NCBI RefSeq assembly: GCF_900103695.1
Contig: NZ_FNHF01000001.1
Coordinates: 1,026,961-1,090,960, forward strand
Direction: 5' to 3'
From: Sediminibacillus halophilus
Lineage (GTDB): Bacteria > Bacillota > Bacilli > Bacillales > Amphibacillaceae
DNA length: 64,000 nucleotides
The notes below the pieces were generated by a model, which saw only the letters and a list, made by a program, of their open reading frames with translations, searched no databases and was not told where the DNA came from. Positions 44,567 to 52,748 of this stretch are shown here, one piece after another. Position numbers and translations under genes: made by a program. The first letter of the stretch is position 1, and each line of letters begins with the position of its first letter.

Positions 44567-45847
44567 ATGGAGATTCATGTGGTCAGGCCGGGGGACACCC
44601 TTTGGTCTATTGCATTTGCTTACCAGACAACCATTGAAGCCATTAGGGAAACGAATGGACTGACGAGTGATTTGTTAATGCCTGGACTTGCTTTATACGT
44701 TCCAGCTCCTGCAACATTACCGGTACGCTACGTCCGTATTCAACAGGGCGACAGCCTGGCAAAGTTAGCAAGGAAATGGCAGTCTACCATTCCACTCCTG
44801 CTCCAGTCCAATCCAAATATCTCTCCAACTAATCTATCAATAGGAAATGTACTGGCAATTCCATCTCCAGTTCGTTACCCAATTCGAACAATCGGTTTTA
44901 TCGATGCATTCGACCCTGCATCCATTCCTGCAATATTAGAGGAACCGTCTTCTTCCTTGACGTATGGTGCAGTATTCACATATGCCGCACTTCCTGACGG
45001 AGGCTTGTCTGAAGTAGAAGATGAAGAACTGATTGAAGAATTAGTTCGCCGTGATATTGATCCATTGATGGTCGTAAGCAACTACGCGGAAGGAACATTC
45101 AGCCCTGAACTAGCGGAAAATGTACTGCAGCCAGAAGCCAGGAATAATTTAATCAACAGGATTGTCGAAACAATCGAAGAAAAAGGCTACAAAGGAGTCA
45201 GCCTTGACTTTGAATTCATCCCGCCTTCTTCAAGGGAAGCATTCACTACATTTGCCCAGGAGCTGAAAGCTGCTATCGGAAACCTTCTGCTACACATCAA
45301 TGTATTTGCCAAATCAGAAGATATGCCGGATAATCCGTTTTCTGGCGCCTTTGACTATCTGGCGATAGGAGCAGCGGCAGATTTGGTAACAATATTGACT
45401 TATGATTACGGATATACCGAAGGACCACCAGACCCAATTGCGCCTATTGGGTGGGTTGAAGATATCGTCCGTTATGCTGCCAGCTTGATTCCTGAAAGCA
45501 AACTTACAATTGCCATTGCTTTGTTTGGCTATGACTGGCCGGGCACTTCTGCTGCTGACACGACCGGGACAGCGACAGCCTTGTCTGCCCTGGCAGCCCA
45601 GCAAAAAGCGCTGGATAATTACACAGTCATTGAGTATGATCAGGAAGCCCAGTCCCCTTATTATACTTACACTTCCAATGGGCAGGAACGGACTGTCTGG
45701 TTTGAAGACGTCCGAAGCATATCGGTCAAATATCAGCTTTTGGAAGCCTATCAATTGGCAGGCGCAGCCTACTGGAGGATAGGCTATGATTTCCCGCAAA
45801 ACTGGGCTTATGTAGAAAAAAACATGGCTGTATTAAAGACTATTTGA
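44567..45847 (+). CDS. sleL: LysM/GH18 cortex-lytic-type glycosylase (YaaH/SleL-like)
   Basis: A 426-residue protein without signal peptide. Two LysM repeats (about 2-48, VVRPGDTLWSIA, and 55-100, RIQQGDSLAKLA) bind peptidoglycan. A GH18 domain follows, with the catalytic run GVSLDFEFIP (Asp213, Glu215). This layout is that of Bacillus SleL/YaaH, N-acetylglucosaminidases that degrade spore cortex fragments in germination. Here the family's usual DxxDxDxE appears reduced to SLDFE. Start at the second of two in-frame ATGs, nine bases behind AAAGGA. It converges with desR, overlapping by 8 bp. Confidence 0.85.
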   Translation: MEIHVVRPGDTLWSIAFAYQTTIEAIRETNGLTSDLLMPGLALYVPAPATLPVRYVRIQQGDSLAKLARKWQSTIPLLLQSNPNISPTNLSIGNVLAIPSPVRYPIRTIGFIDAFDPASIPAILEEPSSSLTYGAVFTYAALPDGGLSEVEDEELIEELVRRDIDPLMVVSNYAEGTFSPELAENVLQPEARNNLINRIVETIEEKGYKGVSLDFEFIPPSSREAFTTFAQELKAAIGNLLLHINVFAKSEDMPDNPFSGAFDYLAIGAAADLVTILTYDYGYTEGPPDPIAPIGWVEDIVRYAASLIPESKLTIAIALFGYDWPGTSAADTTGTATALSALAAQQKALDNYTVIEYDQEAQSPYYTYTSNGQERTVWFEDVRSISVKYQLLEAYQLAGAAYWRIGYDFPQNWAYVEKNMAVLKTI

Positions 45848-46439
45848 ACCAACCCTTTTCCCGAAAACGGGAAATAGCCTCGATTCGATTGCTGACTTCC
45901 AGTTTCTCGAGGATCACGGAAATATAATTACGGACCGTTCCGTTCGTGATAGACAGCTGGTTTGCTATTTCTTTCGTATCTTTTCCGTCCGCCATTAGTT
46001 TGATAACCTGTTCTTCCCGATCTGTTAGCGGGTTTGCTTCTGCATAGGCGATATCGATTAATTCCGGCGCATACACCTTGCGGCCGTCGATAATGACGCG
46101 GATGGAATTCGCCAATTCCTCACTCGGGCTGTCTTTTAATAAATACCCATACACATCCGCTTTTCGTGCCCGTTCAAAGTAACCCGGTCTGGCAAAGGTC
46201 GTTAAGATAATCACTTTGCATGGGTGGGTCTTTAATTCTTCCGCTGCTTCCAAACCACTCTTTACGGGCATTTCGATATCCATAATGCAAATTTCAGGCT
46301 GATGTTTCCGGACTAGCGACACGGCTTCTTCTCCATTTTTAGCCATCCCTACCACTTCCATATCTTCTTCCAAATCCAGCAGCGACCCTAAAGCACCGAG
46401 CAGCATTTGTTGGTCTTCGGCAATTACTATTCGAATCAC
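45840..46439 (-). CDS. desR: Two-component response regulator DesR
   Basis: A NarL-type regulator that activates des when membrane lipids become too ordered, as in the cold. The GTG start gives 199 residues, exactly the length of B. subtilis DesR, with GGAGGA seven bases upstream. Receiver Asp54 (IMDIEMP), Lys at LLKDSPSEELA and the LuxR-type helix-turn-helix NPLTDREEQVI...TKEIANQLSITNGTVRNYIS are intact. Downstream of desK. Its end overlaps the convergent glycosylase gene. Confidence 0.95.
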   Translation of the reverse strand: MIRIVIAEDQQMLLGALGSLLDLEEDMEVVGMAKNGEEAVSLVRKHQPEICIMDIEMPVKSGLEAAEELKTHPCKVIILTTFARPGYFERARKADVYGYLLKDSPSEELANSIRVIIDGRKVYAPELIDIAYAEANPLTDREEQVIKLMADGKDTKEIANQLSITNGTVRNYISVILEKLEVSNRIEAISRFREKGWFK

Positions 46440-46459
46440 ATCCATTCCTCCCTTCTCCA

Positions 46460-47572
46460 TTACTGCACAGGATGCGGCACATGTATATGGATCGTTGTGC
46501 CAGATGTCGACTCAACGTTCAGACTGCCGTTGACAAATTCAAGCCTCTCCCTCATTCCTTTTAATCCATGCCCACCGAAGGAGGTAATATCGTGTCCCAT
46601 ACCACGGCCATTGTCTTCCACAATGATGTGCCATCCATTTGGCAACTGTTGTATCGTCACTTTACATAAAGTCGCCTGGCTGTGCTTCACTACATTGGTT
46701 ACCGCTTCTTTCAAGCTCATACTTAATACGTTTTCCACTAAAAGGGGAATATTCCCTAAATCCGGGCTGGTTTCAATATTGAAAGCCATATTCGCTGCAT
46801 TTAACAATTGGCGTATGTGTGACACTTCTTCCTGTAAATTGGCCGCCCTCATTCCAGAAACCATTTCTCTAACTTCCTTCAAGGCGGTCCGCGCTGTTTG
46901 ATGGATGTCATTTACTTCTTTTTTTGCGGCTTCAGGCTTGGATGTGATCAATTTTCCAGCTAAATCACTTTTTAGGCCAATCAAGGATAACTTTTGTCCC
47001 AATGTATCATGCAAGTCACGCGCAATCCGTTGGCGCTCCTCCATGACCATTAGTTGTGAAATCCTTTTATTCGCATCCTCCAGCTGTCCCTCCAGTTTTT
47101 CCTGTTTAATTCGATTATACATGTTGAACGGTAATAATATCACTCCGATTAAACTGATGATGATAAAGGGGAGCTGCGAAAAAAACAAATCGAAATGCAA
47201 CAAAAAACCAGCCAGAATTGCCGCAATCGTAGTAGTTAAGTGGATGATATAAAGGGTGATAAAACCGCCCTTTCGTTGAATATTACCAATGAAAAAAGCT
47301 AAAAAGAGAGCGAAATAAACATAACCAAAAAATAGGGTCATGACGATGCTGATAACCATCTCCACGCTTACCCAGATATAAACCGGCCAGCCGTTTTTAA
47401 TAAACGACAACCGATAGGAAAGGAAAAACAACAGAATCATCACGATACCGAAGATGATTTCCATCGCACCTGAGGAACGGAAAATAAAGTAAAAAGGCAA
47501 AACACAAAAAATAATCCAGACGTAAGAACTAAGACCGGTGTTTTTGGGGATAATGTGGAACCAATTATGCAT
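46460..47572 (-). CDS. desK: Sensor histidine kinase DesK (thermosensor)
   Basis: A 370-residue kinase, the same length as B. subtilis DesK. About five membrane segments (1-150) sense bilayer thickness; a coiled linker (RIKQEKLEGQLEDANKRIS) leads to the HisKA_3 helix with phosphorylated His188 (RIARDLHDTLGQKLSLIGLK). The HATPase_c domain follows (SLKEAVTNVVKHSQ; VEDNGRG; GGHGLKGMRERLE). GCAGGAGG precedes the ATG. In B. subtilis it lies directly after des; here about 400 bp with a terminator intervene. Confidence 0.95.
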   Translation of the reverse strand: MHNWFHIIPKNTGLSSYVWIIFCVLPFYFIFRSSGAMEIIFGIVMILLFFLSYRLSFIKNGWPVYIWVSVEMVISIVMTLFFGYVYFALFLAFFIGNIQRKGGFITLYIIHLTTTIAAILAGFLLHFDLFFSQLPFIIISLIGVILLPFNMYNRIKQEKLEGQLEDANKRISQLMVMEERQRIARDLHDTLGQKLSLIGLKSDLAGKLITSKPEAAKKEVNDIHQTARTALKEVREMVSGMRAANLQEEVSHIRQLLNAANMAFNIETSPDLGNIPLLVENVLSMSLKEAVTNVVKHSQATLCKVTIQQLPNGWHIIVEDNGRGMGHDITSFGGHGLKGMRERLEFVNGSLNVESTSGTTIHIHVPHPVQ

Positions 47573-47606
47573 GATGGTCCTCCTGCTTCTCTAATTTCTA
47601 CTACTA

Positions 47607-47636
47607 ATTATAAAAAAGTATAGCAAAAACACGCAA
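47607..47636 (-). promoter_or_regulatory. Possible promoter of desKR
   Basis: TTGCGT (47636-47631), an 18-base spacer and a perfect TATAAT (47612-47607) lie upstream of desK, suggesting transcription independent of des. Confidence 0.5.
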
Positions 47637-47825
47637 GATAGCATATTATCTCTAAACGGAAGTTTATCCTGCAGTTCTACTATAAAATTCATTATATTGT
47701 CTGATGATTGCTTCGATCTGCAGTACCAAGTGAAGTACCTACCCGGAATGGAGAATTACTCCATGCTTAAGAGAAAGCAGAAATGGGTATTTATATGCCG
47801 GGTTATCCTCAGTAAAATCAAAAAT

Positions 47826-47932
47826 AAACCGAACGAGTTCGAATGCGTGGGATGGCACAGCCTCTTAAAGTTAGGTTTTTCATACTAACTTTTGAGGATA
47901 ACCACCGAATTCGAATGATCGTTCGGTTTTTT
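47826..47932. terminator. Nested hairpin/terminator between des and desK
   Basis: Outer arms AAACCGAACGA and TCGTTCGGTTT, an inner TTCGAAT pair and a central hairpin (CCTCTTAAAGTTAG with CTAACTTTTGAGG) form a 107-base fold. T-rich tracts follow on both strands. It lies 42 bases past the des stop, so it probably ends the des transcript. The 250 bp between it and desK hold only the desK promoter region. Confidence 0.65.
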
Positions 47933-47973
47933 ACGATAGCATTCTGTGTTTGTCCCATCTTTGGAACAGAGCA

Positions 47974-49038
47974 CTATTTTTCCTGGAAATCTGGTCTCCG
48001 GTTCGTAAGGTTCAGATTCTTTGCAGCTGTCATCCGTCCCTCTCGACTGATGTTTTTTACAGCCTTAAAACTAACAAATGACTTACTTTCTTCATCATAC
48101 AAACGAAATCGAAGAGATTCCAGACTGGATAGAAAAGTTATCGTCGTTGCCTTTTGCAGTGGCGGAGTGGAGGCATGCGCCTCTTCCAAGTAATAATTAG
48201 GAACACGCGGATTCAAATGGTGGACATGATGGAAGCCGATGCTCCCTGTTATCCATTGAATCACTTTCGGCAGTTTATAGTAAGAACTGCCGTCTACAGC
48301 AGCCTTTACATAATCCCATTCTGCCTCATTTTCAAAATACGAATCTTCAAATTGATGCTGTACATAAAACAGCCAGATTCCAAGGGCCCCTGATACAAAT
48401 AAAATAGTTCCTTGAATGATCAGCAGCGCTTCCCATCCAATCCCCCAAAGCAGGAGGCCGTAAATGACAACCAAGGAAGCATTAATCAAATAAGTGTTCA
48501 GACGTTCCTTCCGCCGCGCACCTTTACGATTAAACCGGTTATCAATCAAGAATAAAAAAATCGGGCCGAGGCCGAACATGACCAAAGGATTGCGATACAG
48601 CCGATAAGTAAGCCTTTGCCAAAAAGAAGCTTGCTTATACTCTTCCACTGTCATCACCCACATATCTCCAGTCCCGCGTTTATCTAAGTTACCACTCGTG
48701 GCATGATGAATAGAATGGCTTCGTTTCCACTTTTCAAACGCAAAATGGGTAATGATGCCGGTCAGTGTTCCAAGGATACGGTTCGCTTTTTTGTTTTTGA
48801 AAAAAGACTGGTGCGCACAGTCATGAAAGATGATGAACATCCGTACAACAAATCCAGCTGCCACGATTGCCAAAGGAATGGTCAACCAAATCGAAATCGA
48901 CAGGCTTTGGTAAGCCAAAAACCAAAGAATGAAAAAGGCTGGGATGGTATTCAACAATTGTATAACGCTCGATTTTTTGTTCGCTTTTTCATACGGAGCT
49001 ACATTTTTTCTCAGTTCTGCTTGTTTTTGTTTACTCAT
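47974..49038 (-). CDS. des: Fatty acid desaturase (delta-5 acyl-lipid type)
   Basis: A 354-residue membrane desaturase that introduces a cis double bond into membrane phospholipid acyl chains. The three His boxes are complete: HDCAHQ (72-77), HSIHH (108-112) and HHVHH (270-274). The order des, desK, desR and the close match of all three proteins to B. subtilis show the intact membrane-fluidity system. An 8-bp hairpin directly precedes its AAGGAGG. Confidence 0.95.
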   Translation of the reverse strand: MSKQKQAELRKNVAPYEKANKKSSVIQLLNTIPAFFILWFLAYQSLSISIWLTIPLAIVAAGFVVRMFIIFHDCAHQSFFKNKKANRILGTLTGIITHFAFEKWKRSHSIHHATSGNLDKRGTGDMWVMTVEEYKQASFWQRLTYRLYRNPLVMFGLGPIFLFLIDNRFNRKGARRKERLNTYLINASLVVIYGLLLWGIGWEALLIIQGTILFVSGALGIWLFYVQHQFEDSYFENEAEWDYVKAAVDGSSYYKLPKVIQWITGSIGFHHVHHLNPRVPNYYLEEAHASTPPLQKATTITFLSSLESLRFRLYDEESKSFVSFKAVKNISREGRMTAAKNLNLTNRRPDFQEK

Positions 49039-49050
49039 TGTTTTCCTCCT

Positions 49051-49070
49051 TAAGCATGGTTGTCCATGCT
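49051..49070 (-). promoter_or_regulatory. mRNA hairpin touching the des ribosome binding site
   Basis: In the transcript AAGCATGG, ACAA, CCATGCTT is followed immediately by AAGGAGG. The stem ends at the ribosome site and could stabilise the mRNA or tune access to it. Confidence 0.55.
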
Positions 49071-49153
49071 TTTTTTAGGATAAACCATTTGCTTATCTTT
49101 AATAGTAGAAGAAAACCATTCCGATAAACAGACACAAACGTCAAGCCCTTCGC

Positions 49154-49167
49154 ATGACATTTGTCAT
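49154..49167. promoter_or_regulatory. Possible DesR operator
   Basis: ATGACATTTGTCAT, six-base perfect arms around TT, lies 116-129 bases upstream of des, just before a TTGACG. Position fits activation by DesR; identity with the known DesR site was not verified. Confidence 0.4.
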
Positions 49168-49255
49168 ATAGAAGAAAAAAGGCTTTCAGGTAAAAGTAGC
49201 CCCGGCCCCGTGTTGGGTTATGATTTCAAAGCAATTTGCTTCATGATAGAATTTT

Positions 49256-50203
49256 TCATCTAATGGACTCCGTATTTGTTAAATATTTCGCATAGACAGA
49301 CAGACTGTCGATATCGGTCATATCTTCCGAGAAAAGCGGAACATAAAATAACTTTTTGTTGGAAAAAACGCTTGCGATTTCATCTAGATATGGCTGTTCA
49401 ATTTGTTTGCGCCTATGATAAAAATCCCCATCAGCAATTTCCGGCAGCACTTTATTGATGACCAATGTGTCTATGTGGATGTGAAAAGGCTCCAGCTGAT
49501 TAATAGCTTTCTTTGTTTCTTCAATCGGAAGCTTTTCCGGATTTAGTACGAACAGAAAGCCTGTCTCCTCATGATCAAGCAACACCTTACGAGCATGTTC
49601 AAACTTTCGCCTTCGCTTCATTAAGACGTCAAATATTGGATCCTCAACTGGGTCACCGTCATTTAACAACTGACTGTAATTTTCATTTGTCTTACGTCTT
49701 CTCTCCAACATGCCGTCCATCCACACACCCATTAATTCCGGAAGGCTAAGAAGCCTCACTGTATGACCGGTCGGTGCTGTATCAAAAATAAGAAAATCAT
49801 AATGTTCCCGCTCCTCCAAAATGATGGATACTATTCGATCAAACAATGCAGCCTCTTCAGCTCCTGGTGACGTTTTTGCCATATCCATCTGCCTGTTCAC
49901 CTCTTCAACAAGACTTGATTTCACTAATCCCGAAAGGTTATCCTTGACACCTTTAATGTAAGTTTCTGCTTCTTTAACGGCGTCAATTTCTAATACGGAT
50001 AAACAATCAGTAACTTGTACGCTTTCCGAACCCACTGCACAGTTAAAAATATCTCCAAGGTTATGAGCGGGATCTGTCGATACTAGTAAAACCTGTTTTC
50101 CTGCTTCGGCCGCAGCATATGCCAGCGAAGCTGCCGTTGTCGATTTCCCCACTCCGCCTTTGCCACCCACAAATAAAATCGGCTTTTGCAAAAAATCATT
50201 CAT
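49256..50203 (-). CDS. ArsA/Get3-family ATPase
   Basis: A 315-residue single-domain ATPase of the ArsA/GET3 group. It shows the deviant Walker A GGKGGVGKST (13-22), switch I STDPAHNLGD (42-51), switch II FDTAPTGHTVRLLSLPE and the FVLNPEKLPIEET region. No arsenical pump gene (arsB/acr3) is near. It is the third gene of a cstA operon after the Cys-Cys-tailed protein (16-bp gap). Get3 relatives deliver tail-anchored membrane proteins; a delivery or metal-related role with CstA is inference. AGGAGG lies just before the ATG. Confidence 0.85.
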   Translation of the reverse strand: MNDFLQKPILFVGGKGGVGKSTTAASLAYAAAEAGKQVLLVSTDPAHNLGDIFNCAVGSESVQVTDCLSVLEIDAVKEAETYIKGVKDNLSGLVKSSLVEEVNRQMDMAKTSPGAEEAALFDRIVSIILEEREHYDFLIFDTAPTGHTVRLLSLPELMGVWMDGMLERRRKTNENYSQLLNDGDPVEDPIFDVLMKRRRKFEHARKVLLDHEETGFLFVLNPEKLPIEETKKAINQLEPFHIHIDTLVINKVLPEIADGDFYHRRKQIEQPYLDEIASVFSNKKLFYVPLFSEDMTDIDSLSVYAKYLTNTESIR

Positions 50204-50219
50204 CGCAGCATCCTCCTAT

Positions 50220-50477
50220 TCAACAACAGCGAATACCGTCCAGCGGTGATTTTTCCATTCCCATCCGCAAATGCCAGTCATGGAATTTTTCCAGCATATA
50301 AGGATACAGTTCAAGCGTGTAATAGTATACAGGATTCGGAATACCAACCATTTCTGAATAAAGAAGCAGCATAAATAAATCGTCTTCATCCCGTAATTCA
50401 CGTGCTACTTCACTGCGATGCGGAAGGCTTAACATTTCGTCGTACCATTGGATCAATGTTTTAAGTTTATCCCTCAT
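50220..50477 (-). CDS. Small Cys-Cys-terminal protein (cory-CC-star type)
   Basis: An 85-residue soluble protein, mostly helical (LIQWYDEMLSLPHRSEVARELRDEDD; YYYTLELYPYMLEKFHDWHLRMGM), ending Arg-Cys-Cys-stop. It fits the family NCBI calls cory-CC-star, which I recall as occurring with ArsA-type ATPases. E. coli CstA and BtsT are likewise paired with small proteins (YbdD, YjiX) that end Arg-Cys-Cys, so this may be the functional counterpart. AAAGGAGG fits this ATG; the frame is open 13 codons upstream. Confidence 0.75.
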   Translation of the reverse strand: MRDKLKTLIQWYDEMLSLPHRSEVARELRDEDDLFMLLLYSEMVGIPNPVYYYTLELYPYMLEKFHDWHLRMGMEKSPLDGIRCC

Positions 50478-50566
50478 CTTTTTTCCTCCTTTCCTTATGA
50501 GAAAAAGGGGCAGCAATGTGCCCCTTTTGCAGTAAGGAAATTTTGTTTACCTCATGGACAAGCGCC

Positions 50567-52294
50567 TCATTCAGGACTCCTTATGTCATTCTTCGTCAAA
50601 GTTGAAATGGCAGTGATGATAATCCACACGGCGAATACAAAAATGACTGCACCTAACACAAATAAAAGCATATTTGCATCGGAACCAAACCACGACCATT
50701 GAAAAAGCACTTGGTTAAACATAGCAAGCAACGTCATAATCAGCAGGAATACCATCGGAATCAATGTGACCAGAAAGTTCCTGCCCTGCCGTTTCAGCCA
50801 GATGGAGATCAGCAACAGGCTGATGCCAGCGAGCAGCTGATTGGACGTCCCGAATAATGGCCATAACAAGTATCCACCGGATCCAAATCCTTTGGAACCT
50901 TCCGGCAGCAGAACCAACACAGCACTCAGGATGACAGCAATGCTAGTTGCTACATGCATTCTGGATAATGCCGGGATTTTATATTCGACGCCGAGTTCGG
51001 CAATAATATATCGCATCAACCTAACCGATGTGTCCAGTGTTGTTGCTGCAAAGCTGACAACAATAATCGAAACAATCGTGGTGGCGATTCCAGGAGGAAT
51101 TGCCAGGCCATTCGCCAACTGACTCGCACCTTCGATAAAGTTCCCAAGCCCGGTTGCATTCGCCTGGGCGAAGCTTGAATAAGCTGCCGTGAAATCACCT
51201 GCCGAAGGAAACAGGGTAATAACCGCCAAAATCGATACTAACGCAAGTGCCCCTTCGCCAACGGCTCCAAAATATCCGACAAAGCGCGCGTCCGTTTCTT
51301 TGTTTAATTGCTTGGAGGAAGTTCCCGAGGAAACCAGTCCATGAAACCCTGAAATAGCACCACAGGCAACCGTTATGAACAAGAGCGGGAACCAGGAGAC
51401 ATCGCTGGCTGCACTTGCTGCTGGGGCGGTCACCTCCGGATTGGTGAATAACAGCCCGAGATATAAAATCGCCATTCCAACTACCAGCTGATGGGAGTTT
51501 ATATAATCACGGGGCTGCAGTAATTTCCATACAGGAAGTGTGGAAGCGATATAGACGTAAACCATTAAAATCACAATCCAGATCAGAAAAGCGCTGGATA
51601 CCGCGCCCATTCCAAACAGGCCGGCAGCACCTTCCCCTCCAAAGTACGAAACGACATCAATTTGCAGAAAGTCTATATTGCTAGATAGAATGGCTACACC
51701 ATACATGACTACCAGGGCGATGATGGATGGCAAAAGCATTTTTGTTTTCCCTTTATAGACAGCATAGCCTATCCAAATCGCCAGCGGGATTTGAATAAAT
51801 ACCGGAATTACACTGGCGGGGTAAGAAATAAATAGGTTCGAGATCACCCAGGCAAAAACGGCGTTGATCATCAAAACTAGTATCAAAATGATAAACAAGA
51901 ATAGTAGTTTTGCTTTTTTCCCGATTAAACGGTGGGCAAGTGTTCCGATCGACTGCCCTTTATTCCTGACAGACAAAACCAAGGTACCGAAGTCATGGAC
52001 GCCTGCTGCAAATACGGTTCCAAGCACTACCCACAAAAATGCAGGCAACCAGCCCCAGTATACGGCTATCGCAGGTCCAAGAATCGGTGCAGCCCCTGCG
52101 ACCGATGTGAAATGATGTCCCCAGACAACATACTTATTAGTTGGAACGAAATCAACTCCATCTTTATATTGATGTGCCGGGGTTACATAATTTGGATCAA
52201 GCTGATAAATTTTTTCTGCAACAAACTTTGAGTAAAAACGATAACCAAGAATGAAAATGATGATTCCAATTGCAGCAACTAACAAACTGCTCAA
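50567..52294 (-). CDS. cstA: Carbon starvation protein A family transporter
   Basis: A roughly 575-residue protein with some 15 membrane segments and CstA signatures (LGYRFYSKFVAEK; VVWGHHFTSVAGAAPILGPAIAVYWGW; GVHDFGTLVLSVRNKGQSIG; CGAISGFHGLVSSGTSSKQL). Members import pyruvate or peptides under carbon limitation. A TTG with AGGGAGGG seven bases upstream fits family N-termini; the in-frame ATG six codons earlier has no ribosome site. A cre-like site lies upstream. First gene of cstA / CC-tailed protein / ArsA-like ATPase. Confidence 0.92.
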   Translation of the reverse strand: MSSLLVAAIGIIIFILGYRFYSKFVAEKIYQLDPNYVTPAHQYKDGVDFVPTNKYVVWGHHFTSVAGAAPILGPAIAVYWGWLPAFLWVVLGTVFAAGVHDFGTLVLSVRNKGQSIGTLAHRLIGKKAKLLFLFIILILVLMINAVFAWVISNLFISYPASVIPVFIQIPLAIWIGYAVYKGKTKMLLPSIIALVVMYGVAILSSNIDFLQIDVVSYFGGEGAAGLFGMGAVSSAFLIWIVILMVYVYIASTLPVWKLLQPRDYINSHQLVVGMAILYLGLLFTNPEVTAPAASAASDVSWFPLLFITVACGAISGFHGLVSSGTSSKQLNKETDARFVGYFGAVGEGALALVSILAVITLFPSAGDFTAAYSSFAQANATGLGNFIEGASQLANGLAIPPGIATTIVSIIVVSFAATTLDTSVRLMRYIIAELGVEYKIPALSRMHVATSIAVILSAVLVLLPEGSKGFGSGGYLLWPLFGTSNQLLAGISLLLISIWLKRQGRNFLVTLIPMVFLLIMTLLAMFNQVLFQWSWFGSDANMLLFVLGAVIFVFAVWIIITAISTLTKNDIRSPE

Positions 52295-52349
52295 TGAAAC
52301 GCCCTCCCTCATCTTTTTTTAATAGAAGCTTTTTCTTTATCTACTATAT

Positions 52350-52365
52350 GTGTAAGCGTTTACCG
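52350..52365 (-). promoter_or_regulatory. cre-like site upstream of cstA
   Basis: TGTAAGCGTTTACC differs from the CcpA consensus only at its outer bases. Carbon catabolite control of cstA is expected from B. subtilis. The remaining 300 bp up to the licT terminator show no gene. Confidence 0.65.
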
Positions 52366-52691
52366 AGATGCTAATTTCAGCTTAAAAAAAGATAGAAAGA
52401 ATTACAAGCAATTTACTTGGATATTCCTCAAGTTCATTTCAATGATAGAGGGTTGATGATTGGTATAAAAGCCATGTCTTTAGCCATCCATCGTAAGAAG
52501 AGCGCAGACGTGACGCTGTTTAATGTGTAGTATCCTTTCCAGCAATACTTTGAGGCTTGCTTTTTCATTTGGTCTTATTTTTAATAAGTGTCAAAAAGAG
52601 GACGAGCCCTCCCAAAGCAAAGGACAAATACGCAGACTCTTTCAGAAGAAAATAACGGTGAGATATTCTATCAAGGACAAGAGTTTCCGAC

Positions 52692-52734
52692 AAAAAATAC
52701 AAGCGGTTCCTTCAGAAGGGAATCGCTTGTATTC
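52692..52734 (-). terminator. Terminator of the licT-like gene
   Basis: ATACAAGCG(A)TTCC pairs with GGAA(C)CGCTTGTAT and is followed by TTTTTT on the minus strand. Confidence 0.8.
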
Positions 52735-52748
52735 ATCTGCTTTCTCGA

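Noticed and set aside
47697-47888. 63-codon plus-strand frame between des and desK
   Set aside because: No ribosome site and it overlaps the nested hairpin.
49256-50203. Arsenic-resistance operon based on the ArsA-like ATPase
   Set aside because: No arsR, arsB/acr3, arsC or arsD gene is adjacent; the gene is tied to cstA.
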